NCBI GenBank assembly: GCA_018671515.1
Contig: JABHHN010000056.1
Span: 1 to 44,881, forward strand
Direction: 5' to 3'
DNA: 44,881 nt
Source: an archaeon
Lineage (GTDB): Archaea > Nanobdellota > Nanobdellia > Woesearchaeales > GW2011-AR15
In this document: in pieces, positions 1-9,678 of the stretch
How the letters are laid out: each line of letters opens with the position of its first letter
Numbering within the stretch: the stretch's first letter is position 1
Translations under genes and position numbers: made by a program
Notes under the pieces: model-generated
Told to the model about the DNA's origin: nothing
What the model saw: only the letters and a program-made list of their open reading frames with translations
Database searches by the model: none

Positions 1-1
1 A

Positions 2-793
2 GCACATGCTTTAATTGGAAGTGAATTTGAGCATTTTGCATCACTTGATAAAGATACATTAGTGATTGCAATGACTCAATCAGGAGAAACAATGGATCTC
101 GTTGAAGCACTTAAATATGCAAAACTAAAAGGAGCAAAAATAGCTTCAATAGTTAACGTACCTTATTCAACAATTCAAAGGATGTCTGAAATTTCATTAA
201 ATATTGTTGCAGGTCAGGAAATATGCGTTGCAGCTACAAAATCATTTGTGAATCAAGTCACAATTCTTTTGAGCATAGCAAAAGAATTTGGGTATAAAAT
301 AAATCTTGATACATTACCAAAAAGGATAGAGGAGACTTTAGAAAAAGAAAATTTATGTAAAAAAATAGCAAAGAAAATTTACAAAAATAAAGATCTTTAT
401 GTTCTTGGAAGAGGACTTAGTTATCCAGTAGCAAGAGAAATTGCACTAAAAATTAAAGAAATATCATATGTACATGCGGAAGGGATGATGGGTGGAGAAT
501 TAAAGCATGGTACAATAGCTCTAATTGAAAAAGGAACACCTGTAATTGGCTTAATTAGTAATGAAGATTATAATATGGTCTCTAATTTAAAGGAAGTTGG
601 TGCAAGAGGAGCGAATGTTATACAGATAACTAATAAATTTGAAGGAGACATAAAATTAGAAACTTCAAACGATGGTAAATTTGGAATTCTTGCAACCATA
701 ATTGGACAGTTATTGACTTATTATATAGCATTAGAGTTGAAATTACCGATAGATAAGCCAAGAAATTTAGCTAAGAGTGTGACTGTTAAATAG
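2..793 (+). CDS. glmS: Glutamine-fructose-6-phosphate aminotransferase, C-terminal SIS domains (5'-truncated by window edge)
   Basis: Frame is open from base 2 (AHALIGSEFEHFASLDKDTLVIAMTQSGETMD...); tandem SIS motifs (SGET, VLGRG, EIALKIKEISYVHAEG, GELKHG) and C-terminal DKPRNLAKSVTVK. Confidence 0.95.
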   Translation, partial: AHALIGSEFEHFASLDKDTLVIAMTQSGETMDLVEALKYAKLKGAKIASIVNVPYSTIQRMSEISLNIVAGQEICVAATKSFVNQVTILLSIAKEFGYKINLDTLPKRIEETLEKENLCKKIAKKIYKNKDLYVLGRGLSYPVAREIALKIKEISYVHAEGMMGGELKHGTIALIEKGTPVIGLISNEDYNMVSNLKEVGARGANVIQITNKFEGDIKLETSNDGKFGILATIIGQLLTYYIALELKLPIDKPRNLAKSVTVK

Positions 794-825
794 TTTTTTA
801 TATCTTTATTTTTTATTTGTTTATT

Positions 826-1674
826 GTGAAACACGCTATCATTACTGCATGTGATAAAAAATATGGCAATTTTCTGATAAATCATTGGTATAAATCATTA
901 AAAGATAATGTAAATTTATTCAATATTGACATAATAATTCTAGATTATGGGTTATCCAAAATTCAAATAAAAAAATTATTGAAAAAAAATATAATTTTAA
1001 TTAAATGTAAAAAAAATGGTCATATTACATCAATTAGATTTAGAGATATTGCAAAAATTATAGAAAATAAAGAATATGATCAAATAATGTCCATTGATTG
1101 TGCTGATATAATTTTTCAGACTGATTTAGATGAATTATTTTCAAAAAATAATAAATCATTGAGGTGTGTAATTGAAGACCATAATCATTCTTGGGCATCA
1201 ACAATTGTTGATTGTTATACAAATAGTATTTTTTTTAAAAAAATAGATGCAAAAAAAATAAAGAAATCTTTAAAAAAAAAGAATTCAATAAATGCCGGTA
1301 TGATTGTTGGACCCAAAAATAAATTTTACAAATTATGTGTTGATTGTTATAGTCTTCTTAAGATAAAATCATCTTATGGTCCAGATCAAGTTGCGATAAC
1401 TTATTTATTATACAGAGATGGTTTTACTATATTGGATAAAAAATTCAATTATGTTATACTTTCAAATAAGAAAAAAGAATTTTATATTAAAGAAGGAAGA
1501 TTTTATTTTAATAATGGTGAATTAATTTCTATAGTACATAATGCAGGTTCTAAAGCAATTACACGAACAATTAAAAAATTTGGTTATGGAAAAAAAAGAA
1601 ATATATTAAAAAAAATAACTTATAATGTACTAAAATCTTCAAAAACAATAGTTAATTCTATCTCAAAAAAATGA
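826..1674 (+). CDS. Putative GT-A/GT8-like glycosyltransferase
   Basis: ORF 817-1674 (TTG start; GTG at 826 is an alternative). 'IMSIDCADIIFQTDLDELF' resembles a GT-A D-x-D region; 'GPDQVAITYLLY' late motif. Confidence 0.55.
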   Translation: MKHAIITACDKKYGNFLINHWYKSLKDNVNLFNIDIIILDYGLSKIQIKKLLKKNIILIKCKKNGHITSIRFRDIAKIIENKEYDQIMSIDCADIIFQTDLDELFSKNNKSLRCVIEDHNHSWASTIVDCYTNSIFFKKIDAKKIKKSLKKKNSINAGMIVGPKNKFYKLCVDCYSLLKIKSSYGPDQVAITYLLYRDGFTILDKKFNYVILSNKKKEFYIKEGRFYFNNGELISIVHNAGSKAITRTIKKFGYGKKRNILKKITYNVLKSSKTIVNSISKK

Positions 1675-1739
1675 TTTAATTTAATTTTTATCTAGTGTTG
1701 AAGAAAAAGATTATAATATAGTAAATATTACCAATTAAA

Positions 1740-2843
1740 ATGAAATCAGTTTTATCAGCACTTGACCTTCATTATTTAATAGAAGAATGGAAATTATTAA
1801 TTAATGCAAAATTGGATAAAGTATTTTCAAATAAAGAAGTTTTCTTATTTCAGTTTCACGCACCAGGAGTTGGAAAAAAATATCTAAAAATCATATTACC
1901 TTCTTTAGCATTTATTACAGAGCACAAAGAAGAATTTGGAGAAATTGATAATTTCTGTGTCAAATTAAGAAAAAGTTTGTCTGGTTCAAGATTAAGAAAG
2001 ATTGAACAGAAGGAATTTGAAAGAATAGTTGAATTTGTTTTTGAAAAAAAAGATGAAAAATATAGTTTATTTATAGAATTATTTAGTACTGGAAATCTAA
2101 TATTATGTGATAAAAATTTGAAAATTTTAATGGCATATAAATATCAAAATTGGGCAGATAGAACAATAAGAGGTGGGATAAAATATATATATCCTAAAAA
2201 AGAAATGAATTTTTTTGATTTTGATGAAGATAAATTTATAAAATTTTTATCTCAAGCAAATAAAAATTCAATTGTTGTTTCTTTAGCAAAAGATTTAGGA
2301 CTCGGTGGAAATTATGCAGAAGAATTATGTGTTATTTCTGAAATCAATAAAATTAAAACTGAACTGACATCTGTGGAGATAAAAAGATTATTTGAAGGCA
2401 TGAATGAATTATCTTCTAAAAAAATAGAAGCAGTATATTATGAGAAAGAAGGGATATTTCCATTTCCAATGAAATCTATTTCAGATTCATATGAATCTTT
2501 AGATTCTTTTAATTCTATATTAGATGATAAAATATCAAAGATTTTGGAAATAAAATATAAAGAAAAAAAGAATGAAAAATTTGATATAAAAAAAAGCCAA
2601 TTAAAAGGCATCATTAGACAACAAGAAGCACAAATAAAAGGACTGAAAAAAGCAATTGAAGAAAATCAAAATAAAGGTGATTTAGTTTATCATAATTATC
2701 CAATGATTGAAAAAATAATTATTGATTTAAATAAAGCATTAAAAGAAAAAGACATAAAAGAGATTAATAAAAAAATTAAAGGTCATAAATTAATTAAAAA
2801 AATAGATACTAAAAATAAAGAAATTACAATTGATATTTCTTAA
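1740..2843 (+). CDS. NFACT-N / RqcH-like protein, truncated (no NFACT-R domain)
   Basis: Typical NFACT-N start (SALDLHYLIEEWKLLINAKLDKV...), 'YIYPKK' and coiled coil 'QEAQIKGLKKAIEENQNKGDLVYHNYPMIEKII'; stops at 'KKIDTKNKEITIDIS'. Confidence 0.85.
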   Translation: MKSVLSALDLHYLIEEWKLLINAKLDKVFSNKEVFLFQFHAPGVGKKYLKIILPSLAFITEHKEEFGEIDNFCVKLRKSLSGSRLRKIEQKEFERIVEFVFEKKDEKYSLFIELFSTGNLILCDKNLKILMAYKYQNWADRTIRGGIKYIYPKKEMNFFDFDEDKFIKFLSQANKNSIVVSLAKDLGLGGNYAEELCVISEINKIKTELTSVEIKRLFEGMNELSSKKIEAVYYEKEGIFPFPMKSISDSYESLDSFNSILDDKISKILEIKYKEKKNEKFDIKKSQLKGIIRQQEAQIKGLKKAIEENQNKGDLVYHNYPMIEKIIIDLNKALKEKDIKEINKKIKGHKLIKKIDTKNKEITIDIS

Positions 2844-2869
2844 CAAATAATTTTCAAAATAAATTTTTA

Positions 2870-2877
2870 TAAAAAAA
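2870..2877 (-). terminator. Oligo-T terminator of 5S rRNA
   Basis: Plus-strand aaaaaaa directly after the 5S 3' end, i.e. a T-run on the transcribed sense. Confidence 0.6.
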
Positions 2878-2995
2878 GGCGGACAGCGATTCCAATTTCC
2901 CGTAAGATTACAGTACAGTTGGAAACGTCGGCTATTTTAACTTCTGTGTTCGAAATGGGAACAGGTGAACCCAGCCACTATGGCCGTCCGAACCG
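2878..2995 (-). rRNA. rrf: 5S ribosomal RNA
   Basis: Reverse complement contains GGACGGCCATAG...CACCTGTTCCCATTTCGAACACAGAAGTTAA...CTGTCCG, the 5S core; terminal stem GGACGG/CTGTCC pairs; followed on the minus strand by a T-run (2871-2877). Confidence 0.93.
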
Positions 2996-3012
2996 TTGAA
3001 AGAATAATTTAT

Positions 3013-3822
3013 TTATAAATCTTGTTGTTTTATACTCTTTAAATCTTCTTTTGAGTGTATTTTTACAATTTTATTTGTAGATAGATATCCTCTAAGAAGT
3101 TCTTTTTGAGCAAGTACTGGGAATACATTACCTTCTAAACTCTGTCCTGAATATTCTAGGATTTCAGGTTCTGCTATGAACATTGATGCAAAACCAAGAT
3201 ATATATCACTTGTCTTAGGTTTTTGAACAAATTCTAAAATATTTGCACCTTCTAGTTTTACAATACCTTTTTTGGATGGGTCATGTGTTACATTAAGGAG
3301 TAATGTTGCACTTCCTTTTCTTTTTAGATGGCTATTCCATAGTTCTTCTATATTTATATTATCAAAAAATAAATCTCCATATACTACCAGAAAATTTGTT
3401 TTAATATCTCCTTTTATTAATCTTAATGAATCTGCAGTTCCGGAAGATTCTGTTTCTTCTTTATAGATGATATTTACTCCATATTTGGATCCATTTAGAA
3501 TGATGTTAAAAATAGAAGTTATAACATTGTGTCTAGCTACTATGTAAATATTTGTGAATCCTTCTTCTTTTAATTTTTTGATAGAACTTTCTATTAATGT
3601 AGTATTATTTATTGTTCCTGTCAATCTATATTCATTATCTGAAATTTTAAGATCTTCTTCAGGTCCACCTGCTAATATGACAGCATTTTTATTTTCACCA
3701 AGCGCCCTACTGACTAAGAGTTCAATTGCTTGTGATCTATTTCTAATATAAATATTATCTATTATTTCATCAATTTCATTTAGAGTTTTTTCATTAATAG
3801 TTATAGATATTTTTTTCTTCAT
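3013..3822 (-). CDS. RHH DNA-binding domain fused to sugar-phosphate nucleotidyltransferase
   Basis: N-term KKKISITINEKTLNEIDEIIDNIYIRNRSQAIELLVSRAL is a classical RHH; then NAVILAGGPEEDL...VVYGDLFFDN...GFASMFIAEPEIL (NTP_transferase fold). Confidence 0.88.
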   Translation of the reverse strand: MKKKISITINEKTLNEIDEIIDNIYIRNRSQAIELLVSRALGENKNAVILAGGPEEDLKISDNEYRLTGTINNTTLIESSIKKLKEEGFTNIYIVARHNVITSIFNIILNGSKYGVNIIYKEETESSGTADSLRLIKGDIKTNFLVVYGDLFFDNINIEELWNSHLKRKGSATLLLNVTHDPSKKGIVKLEGANILEFVQKPKTSDIYLGFASMFIAEPEILEYSGQSLEGNVFPVLAQKELLRGYLSTNKIVKIHSKEDLKSIKQQDL

Positions 3823-3950
3823 TTTTTCATTAAATTAGGATTAGATATATAAAAGTATTGTAAAGTAGGATAGTAGTAAGATATTTAAATAACTGGTTCG
3901 TACTCAAGCAAAACAAAAATAATATAAAAAGAGGATTATTAAATTTTAAA

Positions 3951-5225
3951 ATGGCAAAAATATGTGTAGTAGGGACAGGTTATGTTGGTATGATACAGTC
4001 AGTCGGAATGGCTAAATTAGGTTTTAATGTTATAGCAGTTGACATAGATGAAAATAAAGTTGATAAAATTAATAATAAAATTCCACCTATTTATGAAAAA
4101 GGTTTGAAAAAATTATTAGAAAAATTAGTTCCATCTAAAATGTCTGCTACAACAGATTTAAAAAAGGCAGTAATGGAATCTGATGTTACATTTGTCTGTG
4201 TTGGAACACCTTCTAAAAAGCAAGGAAGTATGTCAATGTATCAATTAGAAGTAGTTTCAAAAGAGATTGGAAAAATTCTAAAAAATAAAAATAAATATCA
4301 TGTCATTGTTGTAAAATCAACAGTCATACCTGGTACAAGTGAAAACATAGTAGTTAAAACTATTGAAAAAAAATCAGGAAAAAAATGTCCAAAAGATTTT
4401 GGAATTGTAATGAATCCCGAATTCTTGAAAGAAGGAACTGCAATTGATGATTTTTTTGAACCGGATAGGATTGTCCTTGGATCAAATGATTCTAAAGCTT
4501 TGAAAATTATTAAAAAATTATACAGTTCTTTTAAATGTCCTGTTTTAGAAACAAGCTTAAAAGAGGCAGAAATGATAAAATATGTATCTAATGCATTTTT
4601 AGCTACAAAAATTTCTTTTATCAATGAAATTGGAAATATATGTAAGAAATTTGATATAAATTCAAATTTAATTGCAAAAGGTATTGGACTTGATAGGCGT
4701 ATATCTCCTAAATTTCTTAAGAGTGGAATTGGTTTTGGAGGAAGTTGTTTTCCAAAAGATGTTAATGCATTAGTCTATAAAGCAACAGAATTAGGATATA
4801 ATCCAAGACTTCTTAGATCAGTTCTTGATGTGAATCGAGAACAACCATTAAAACTTCTTGAATTATTGGAAAAATTAGGAAAATTAAGAGGTAAAAAAAT
4901 AGGTATTTTAGGTTTGACATTTAAATCTGGCACTGATGATATAAGAGAAAGTCCTGCACTTAGTACAATAAAAGAATTATTGATGGAAGAAGCAGATCTT
5001 AACATATATGATCCTAAAGCAATGCCACAAGTAAAAAAAATATTTCCACATTTGAACTATTTAAAAAATGGTCAACAAGTCATTGAAGATAGTGAGATAG
5101 TTCTAATTCTTACAGAATGGCCTGAATTCAAAAAATTGAATTATGGAGATAAATTAGTAATTGATGGAAAAAATGTCTTTGATAATGGGAATGTTCCTAA
5201 GAATTATGAAGGAGTATGTTGGTAA
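3951..5225 (+). CDS. UDP-glucose/GDP-mannose (nucleotide-sugar) 6-dehydrogenase
   Basis: GTGYVG Rossmann motif; VGTPSKKQGSMSM; NPEFLKEG; catalytic Cys in 'GIGFGGSCFPKDVNALV'; 'GLTFKSGTDDIRESPA'. Confidence 0.97.
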   Translation: MAKICVVGTGYVGMIQSVGMAKLGFNVIAVDIDENKVDKINNKIPPIYEKGLKKLLEKLVPSKMSATTDLKKAVMESDVTFVCVGTPSKKQGSMSMYQLEVVSKEIGKILKNKNKYHVIVVKSTVIPGTSENIVVKTIEKKSGKKCPKDFGIVMNPEFLKEGTAIDDFFEPDRIVLGSNDSKALKIIKKLYSSFKCPVLETSLKEAEMIKYVSNAFLATKISFINEIGNICKKFDINSNLIAKGIGLDRRISPKFLKSGIGFGGSCFPKDVNALVYKATELGYNPRLLRSVLDVNREQPLKLLELLEKLGKLRGKKIGILGLTFKSGTDDIRESPALSTIKELLMEEADLNIYDPKAMPQVKKIFPHLNYLKNGQQVIEDSEIVLILTEWPEFKKLNYGDKLVIDGKNVFDNGNVPKNYEGVCW

Positions 5226-5344
5226 TTTTTTTTTAAATTTAATATTTTTATTTATGAAAATTAATTTTTAACCCTTATTTCAAAATCAATTTAAATATGT
5301 AATTTTTTTCTTTATCTTATTCATATAATATATAAAAATTTACA

Positions 5345-7045
5345 GTGAGGAAAATGGATAAAAAGAAAATATTAAATTTAATTTTAGCAATTATAATTGC
5401 ATTTTTAGGTTCGTTTATTGTACCAAATACATTACAAAAAGGATTGTATTCTGGTGAAATTTATTTTACTCAAAATGAAAAGAATTTTAAGTTTGATTTT
5501 GAATTTATTCTTGATAATAACTCAATGGTAGAAGTAGTTAAGAATTATAATACTGAGGGCATTAATTTTGAATTTATTAAAAAAGAAAGTTATAAATTAG
5601 GTATTGGAGAAAAAATTTCATATAAAATAAAATTTGATTCTGAAGTTTCTGATATAAAGTCAAAAATTTTTAGAAATGATTATGAACAAATAATACCTCC
5701 AACAAAAAAAGAAAATGGATATGAAATTTTTTCAATGTATATTCCTTTTTATTCTAAAATTGTCATGGCATTATTGTTTTTTGTAGCATTTTTGTGGTTA
5801 ACTGAAATTATACCATTATCTGCAGCATCACTTATTATTCCAATTGTTGCAGTAATCTTTAAAATAACTGATTCAAAAACAATTCTTGCACCTTTTTTTC
5901 ATCCAATTATTGTGCTTTTTTTTGCTGGTTTTTTAATGGCTGAAGCAATGAAAAAAACAGGAGTTGATAAATTAATTGCATTAACGATTTTAAAATACTC
6001 TAGTTTAAAACCATCATATTTGATGCTTACATTAATGCTTTTAACAGCATTCTTATCAATGTGGATGAGTAACACTGCAAGTGTAACAGTAATTATTCCA
6101 ATAGTTCTTGCAATAGTTAAAAGAATACAAAAACATACTAAAATTAAAAATTTTAATAAAGCATTAGTTTTAGGAGTGGCATATGCAGCAAGTATTGGTG
6201 GAATTGGAAGTGCAATAGGTACTCCTGCAAATATTTTGGCATTTACTTTTTTAAATAATTTTACGGATTATAATTTAGGTTTTCTTGATTGGTTTTATTT
6301 TGGTCTTCCAGTTGTAATAATTATGATTCCATTAACATGGCTATATTTAATTTATTCTTTTAAAGTTAGAGGAAAAACACTTTCAGTAGAATTGGATGAA
6401 TCAATTGTAAAAAAAGGATTTAAAATTGGAAAAATTAATTTAAGACAAAAATTAGTTTTGGGAATATTTAGTCTTGTAATGATATTTTGGTTGACCGGAA
6501 AGATTCATAAAGTTCCTACTGCAATTGTTGCTCTAACTGGTGCAGTTAGTTTATTTTTCTTAGGAATATTAAATGAAAAAGATATAAATAAAATTAATTG
6601 GAATGCACTTTTGACTTTTGGTGGGGGTCTTGCAATTGGAAATTTATTAGTATTAACAGGTGTGTCCGATTGGATAGCACTAAAATTAACTGGATTAAGC
6701 GTTTTACCATCATTTGTAGTAATATTTTTTGTTGCAGCTTTAACACTTATTATTGGTGCTTTTATTTCAAACACGGCATGTGCAGCAATGCTTGTACCTG
6801 TAGCAATTCCATTGGCACAAGTTTTAGGTATTGATGTAAGACTTTTAGTTGGAGTTATAGCAATTGGATCAAGTATTGATTTTGCATTAATTGTTGGAAC
6901 ACCTCCAACAATGATGGCATATTCAACTGGGTTATTTAAAGCAAAAGAAATATTTAGAAGAGGAATTTTTTTAGATATTCTTGGTATTTTTGTTTTAAGT
7001 TTTGTATCAATTTGGGTATGGAAATTTTTAGGAATTGTAATTTAA
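5345..7045 (+). CDS. DASS/SLC13-family anion transporter with an N-terminal ~100-aa extracytoplasmic insert
   Basis: 'LWLTEIIPLSAASLIIP', 'MWMSNTASVTVIIPI', 'AASIGGIGSAIGTPANIL', 'FISNTACAAMLVPVA', 'GTPPTMMAYSTG'; multiple TM helices. Confidence 0.92.
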   Translation: MRKMDKKKILNLILAIIIAFLGSFIVPNTLQKGLYSGEIYFTQNEKNFKFDFEFILDNNSMVEVVKNYNTEGINFEFIKKESYKLGIGEKISYKIKFDSEVSDIKSKIFRNDYEQIIPPTKKENGYEIFSMYIPFYSKIVMALLFFVAFLWLTEIIPLSAASLIIPIVAVIFKITDSKTILAPFFHPIIVLFFAGFLMAEAMKKTGVDKLIALTILKYSSLKPSYLMLTLMLLTAFLSMWMSNTASVTVIIPIVLAIVKRIQKHTKIKNFNKALVLGVAYAASIGGIGSAIGTPANILAFTFLNNFTDYNLGFLDWFYFGLPVVIIMIPLTWLYLIYSFKVRGKTLSVELDESIVKKGFKIGKINLRQKLVLGIFSLVMIFWLTGKIHKVPTAIVALTGAVSLFFLGILNEKDINKINWNALLTFGGGLAIGNLLVLTGVSDWIALKLTGLSVLPSFVVIFFVAALTLIIGAFISNTACAAMLVPVAIPLAQVLGIDVRLLVGVIAIGSSIDFALIVGTPPTMMAYSTGLFKAKEIFRRGIFLDILGIFVLSFVSIWVWKFLGIVI

Positions 7046-7153
7046 TTTTTTTATTGTTTTAATTTTATTTTTTTATTCTATTAAAACTTTACAAAAATAG
7101 GTATTTAATAAATTAGTAAATTTTATATATTATTTATAGTAAAGATTTATTAA

Positions 7154-9604
7154 ATGATGAAAAAAGAAATTTTGTTTTTAATTATTTTATTATTTTTTCC
7201 TCAAGTTTACTCATTAAGAATAAATGAAATTATGTATAATCCAATAGATGGCAATGAATGGATTGAACTATATTATTTAGGAAATAAATCATTTGATTTA
7301 GAAGGATTGATTTTTGAAGATAATTATGGAATTGATGAAATAGTGTGTTGTGAATTTTTGGATGAATGTATTACACAAATAGAAAATAGTTCTTTTATTC
7401 TATTAACGGATCAGGATACGACATTATATGATGAAAACAATATTAGTAAAGAAATTATAAAATTATGTGTAGATGATAATTCAATAGGAAACGGTCTTGG
7501 AAATTCAGGTGATGAAATTAATATAACACAACAAGGGATACAAATTGATTTTTTAAAATATAATTATACAGTACAAAAAGGAAAAACCATTTCTTTGATA
7601 AATAATTCATGGATTGAAACAATTTCAACACCTGGAGAAAAAAATGTAATAATATTTAAAGAAGAAAAAGAAGACGAAATTGATGTAGAAAATTATGATG
7701 AAGATACAAGTATTGAAATAATAATTGATGATATTTTGTATGCAAATAATCAATATAATAATTTATTCAAATTGACAAATTTGAATCATATTTCTGGAAA
7801 AATATCCAATATAAATTTGACAATAATATATAATATTACAAAAAATGATTCAATAATAAAATATGATAATTTTTCTAAAACAATAAATTCTCACTCATCA
7901 TCAAACACAGGAAATTTATTGTTGGAAAATGAAGGAAATTATACTCTTTGTGGAAAAATAATCATTTCTTCAATTAATGATACTAAGCTAGAGAATAATA
8001 AAATTTGTAAGGAATTTATTATAATTGATACATCCAATATTGATTGTAATGCTTCTTTAAATTTATTTTCTGAGAAATATCTTTACGATGATGGTGAAAA
8101 GATAGGGATATATCTTAATTTGTCAAATACATCATTTCCATATAAAATTGAATATTGGATCGAAGATTTATTTGGAATATCAATAAAAAATAAAATTCAA
8201 ACAAATAATCTTAATAAAAAATCATTTACACCATCCATTTCTAATTCAGTAGATGTTTTTGTTATAAAAACAAATCTAACGTATATTGCATGTAATGATT
8301 CAGATATTGAAGATAATCATTTTGAGAAAATGATAATTGTAAAAGGTAAAAAAGAGTTAGATTCAAAGTTTAATATTGAAAAAATATATACAGGAACTGA
8401 TGAAAGTTTAAAGTTTGGAGAAATATTAAGAGTAAAATTAAATTTATATAAAGGAAATTCAACAAAAACTTCAATAAAAGCATGGATTGAAAATTCAGAT
8501 GAAGATAAAATAAGTAGAGTTACTTACATAAATTTATTTGATAAATATTCAAATAATGAAATGACTGTACCTATTCAAATTCTTCCAAATTGCAATGAAA
8601 AATTTAAATCAGGAAAATATAAATTAATTATTTCTGGATTGGATGAAATAATTTATCAGAAAGTTCAAATTGAAGGAATAACATCATCATTATGTATAAA
8701 ATCAACTACAACAAAAACAAAAGAAGTAACTGTGGAAAAAGAAAAAATTAAACAATATGAGTTATTGAATTATGATGAAAAAATTAATTTGGGTGATAAA
8801 TTAAAATCGAAAATAAAAATTACTAATATTGATGAAGGAGATAAAATATATACTATTTGGAGTTATATTTATAGAGGATCAAAATCTTATTCTGGCGAAA
8901 GAGAGAATAATAAAGTTGAAATAAGATTAGAGAAAGATGAGAATAATGAAATAGAATTAGAAAATGAAATAGATGAAGTAGAATCTGGAGAATATAAATT
9001 AAAAATAAAGATTTTAAAAAATGGATTAAAGACACCTTATGAATTTACAGAAAGTATAATGGTTGAATATTTAGATAAAAATGAAAATCAATATTGTCCT
9101 ATAGAGATTGAAAAATCAAAAATAAATAGTTTTTATACACGTAGTAAAAAGTTTTCTGAAAATATTAATTTATATGTGACTCTTGAAGATTATTCAAAAA
9201 ATAACACTATTTTACTTAATACGTATGAAGAAACAAAAAAAATTTCAATAAATTCTAAAAATATCAAATTGAATACATCAATTAAATTAGGAAAAAATAT
9301 TATTCAATTAAAGCTTTTAGAAGATGATAAAGAAATAGATACATCTGAATTGATAATATATGCAAATGAGACAGATATTAATACTTATAATAATTTAATT
9401 AGTTTTTATTCTGATTATGATTTAAGTTTAATAAAAAAATTAAAGAATGTAACATTAAAAGATAATTTAATTACAGGAATGGCAACTGATGAAATTATTT
9501 ATAATTCTTCAGGACAAAAAATGAAATCTCTTCTTCCATTTTTTATTTTATTGACTATTTTTTTAACAATTATTGGATTTATATCAATGAAAAAGAATAA
9601 ATAA
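7154..9604 (+). CDS. Surface protein with N-terminal lamin-tail (LTD) domain and C-terminal TM anchor
   Basis: Signal peptide; 'LRINEIMYNPIDGNEWIELYYLGNKSFDLEGLIFED' (LTD); C-term 'SLLPFFILLTIFLTIIGFISMKKNK'. Confidence 0.8.
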   Translation: MMKKEILFLIILLFFPQVYSLRINEIMYNPIDGNEWIELYYLGNKSFDLEGLIFEDNYGIDEIVCCEFLDECITQIENSSFILLTDQDTTLYDENNISKEIIKLCVDDNSIGNGLGNSGDEINITQQGIQIDFLKYNYTVQKGKTISLINNSWIETISTPGEKNVIIFKEEKEDEIDVENYDEDTSIEIIIDDILYANNQYNNLFKLTNLNHISGKISNINLTIIYNITKNDSIIKYDNFSKTINSHSSSNTGNLLLENEGNYTLCGKIIISSINDTKLENNKICKEFIIIDTSNIDCNASLNLFSEKYLYDDGEKIGIYLNLSNTSFPYKIEYWIEDLFGISIKNKIQTNNLNKKSFTPSISNSVDVFVIKTNLTYIACNDSDIEDNHFEKMIIVKGKKELDSKFNIEKIYTGTDESLKFGEILRVKLNLYKGNSTKTSIKAWIENSDEDKISRVTYINLFDKYSNNEMTVPIQILPNCNEKFKSGKYKLIISGLDEIIYQKVQIEGITSSLCIKSTTTKTKEVTVEKEKIKQYELLNYDEKINLGDKLKSKIKITNIDEGDKIYTIWSYIYRGSKSYSGERENNKVEIRLEKDENNEIELENEIDEVESGEYKLKIKILKNGLKTPYEFTESIMVEYLDKNENQYCPIEIEKSKINSFYTRSKKFSENINLYVTLEDYSKNNTILLNTYEETKKISINSKNIKLNTSIKLGKNIIQLKLLEDDKEIDTSELIIYANETDINTYNNLISFYSDYDLSLIKKLKNVTLKDNLITGMATDEIIYNSSGQKMKSLLPFFILLTIFLTIIGFISMKKNK

Positions 9605-9678
9605 TAATTAATAAGAAATATGTTAATAAAAACGTCTAATTAGAAAATCTTATAAACACATTTAAAAATTATATTTAT

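Noticed and set aside
6598-6834. 78-aa plus-strand ORF inside the DASS transporter
   Set aside because: Out-of-frame shadow of a well-supported transporter gene with Cys/Trp/Phe-biased composition.
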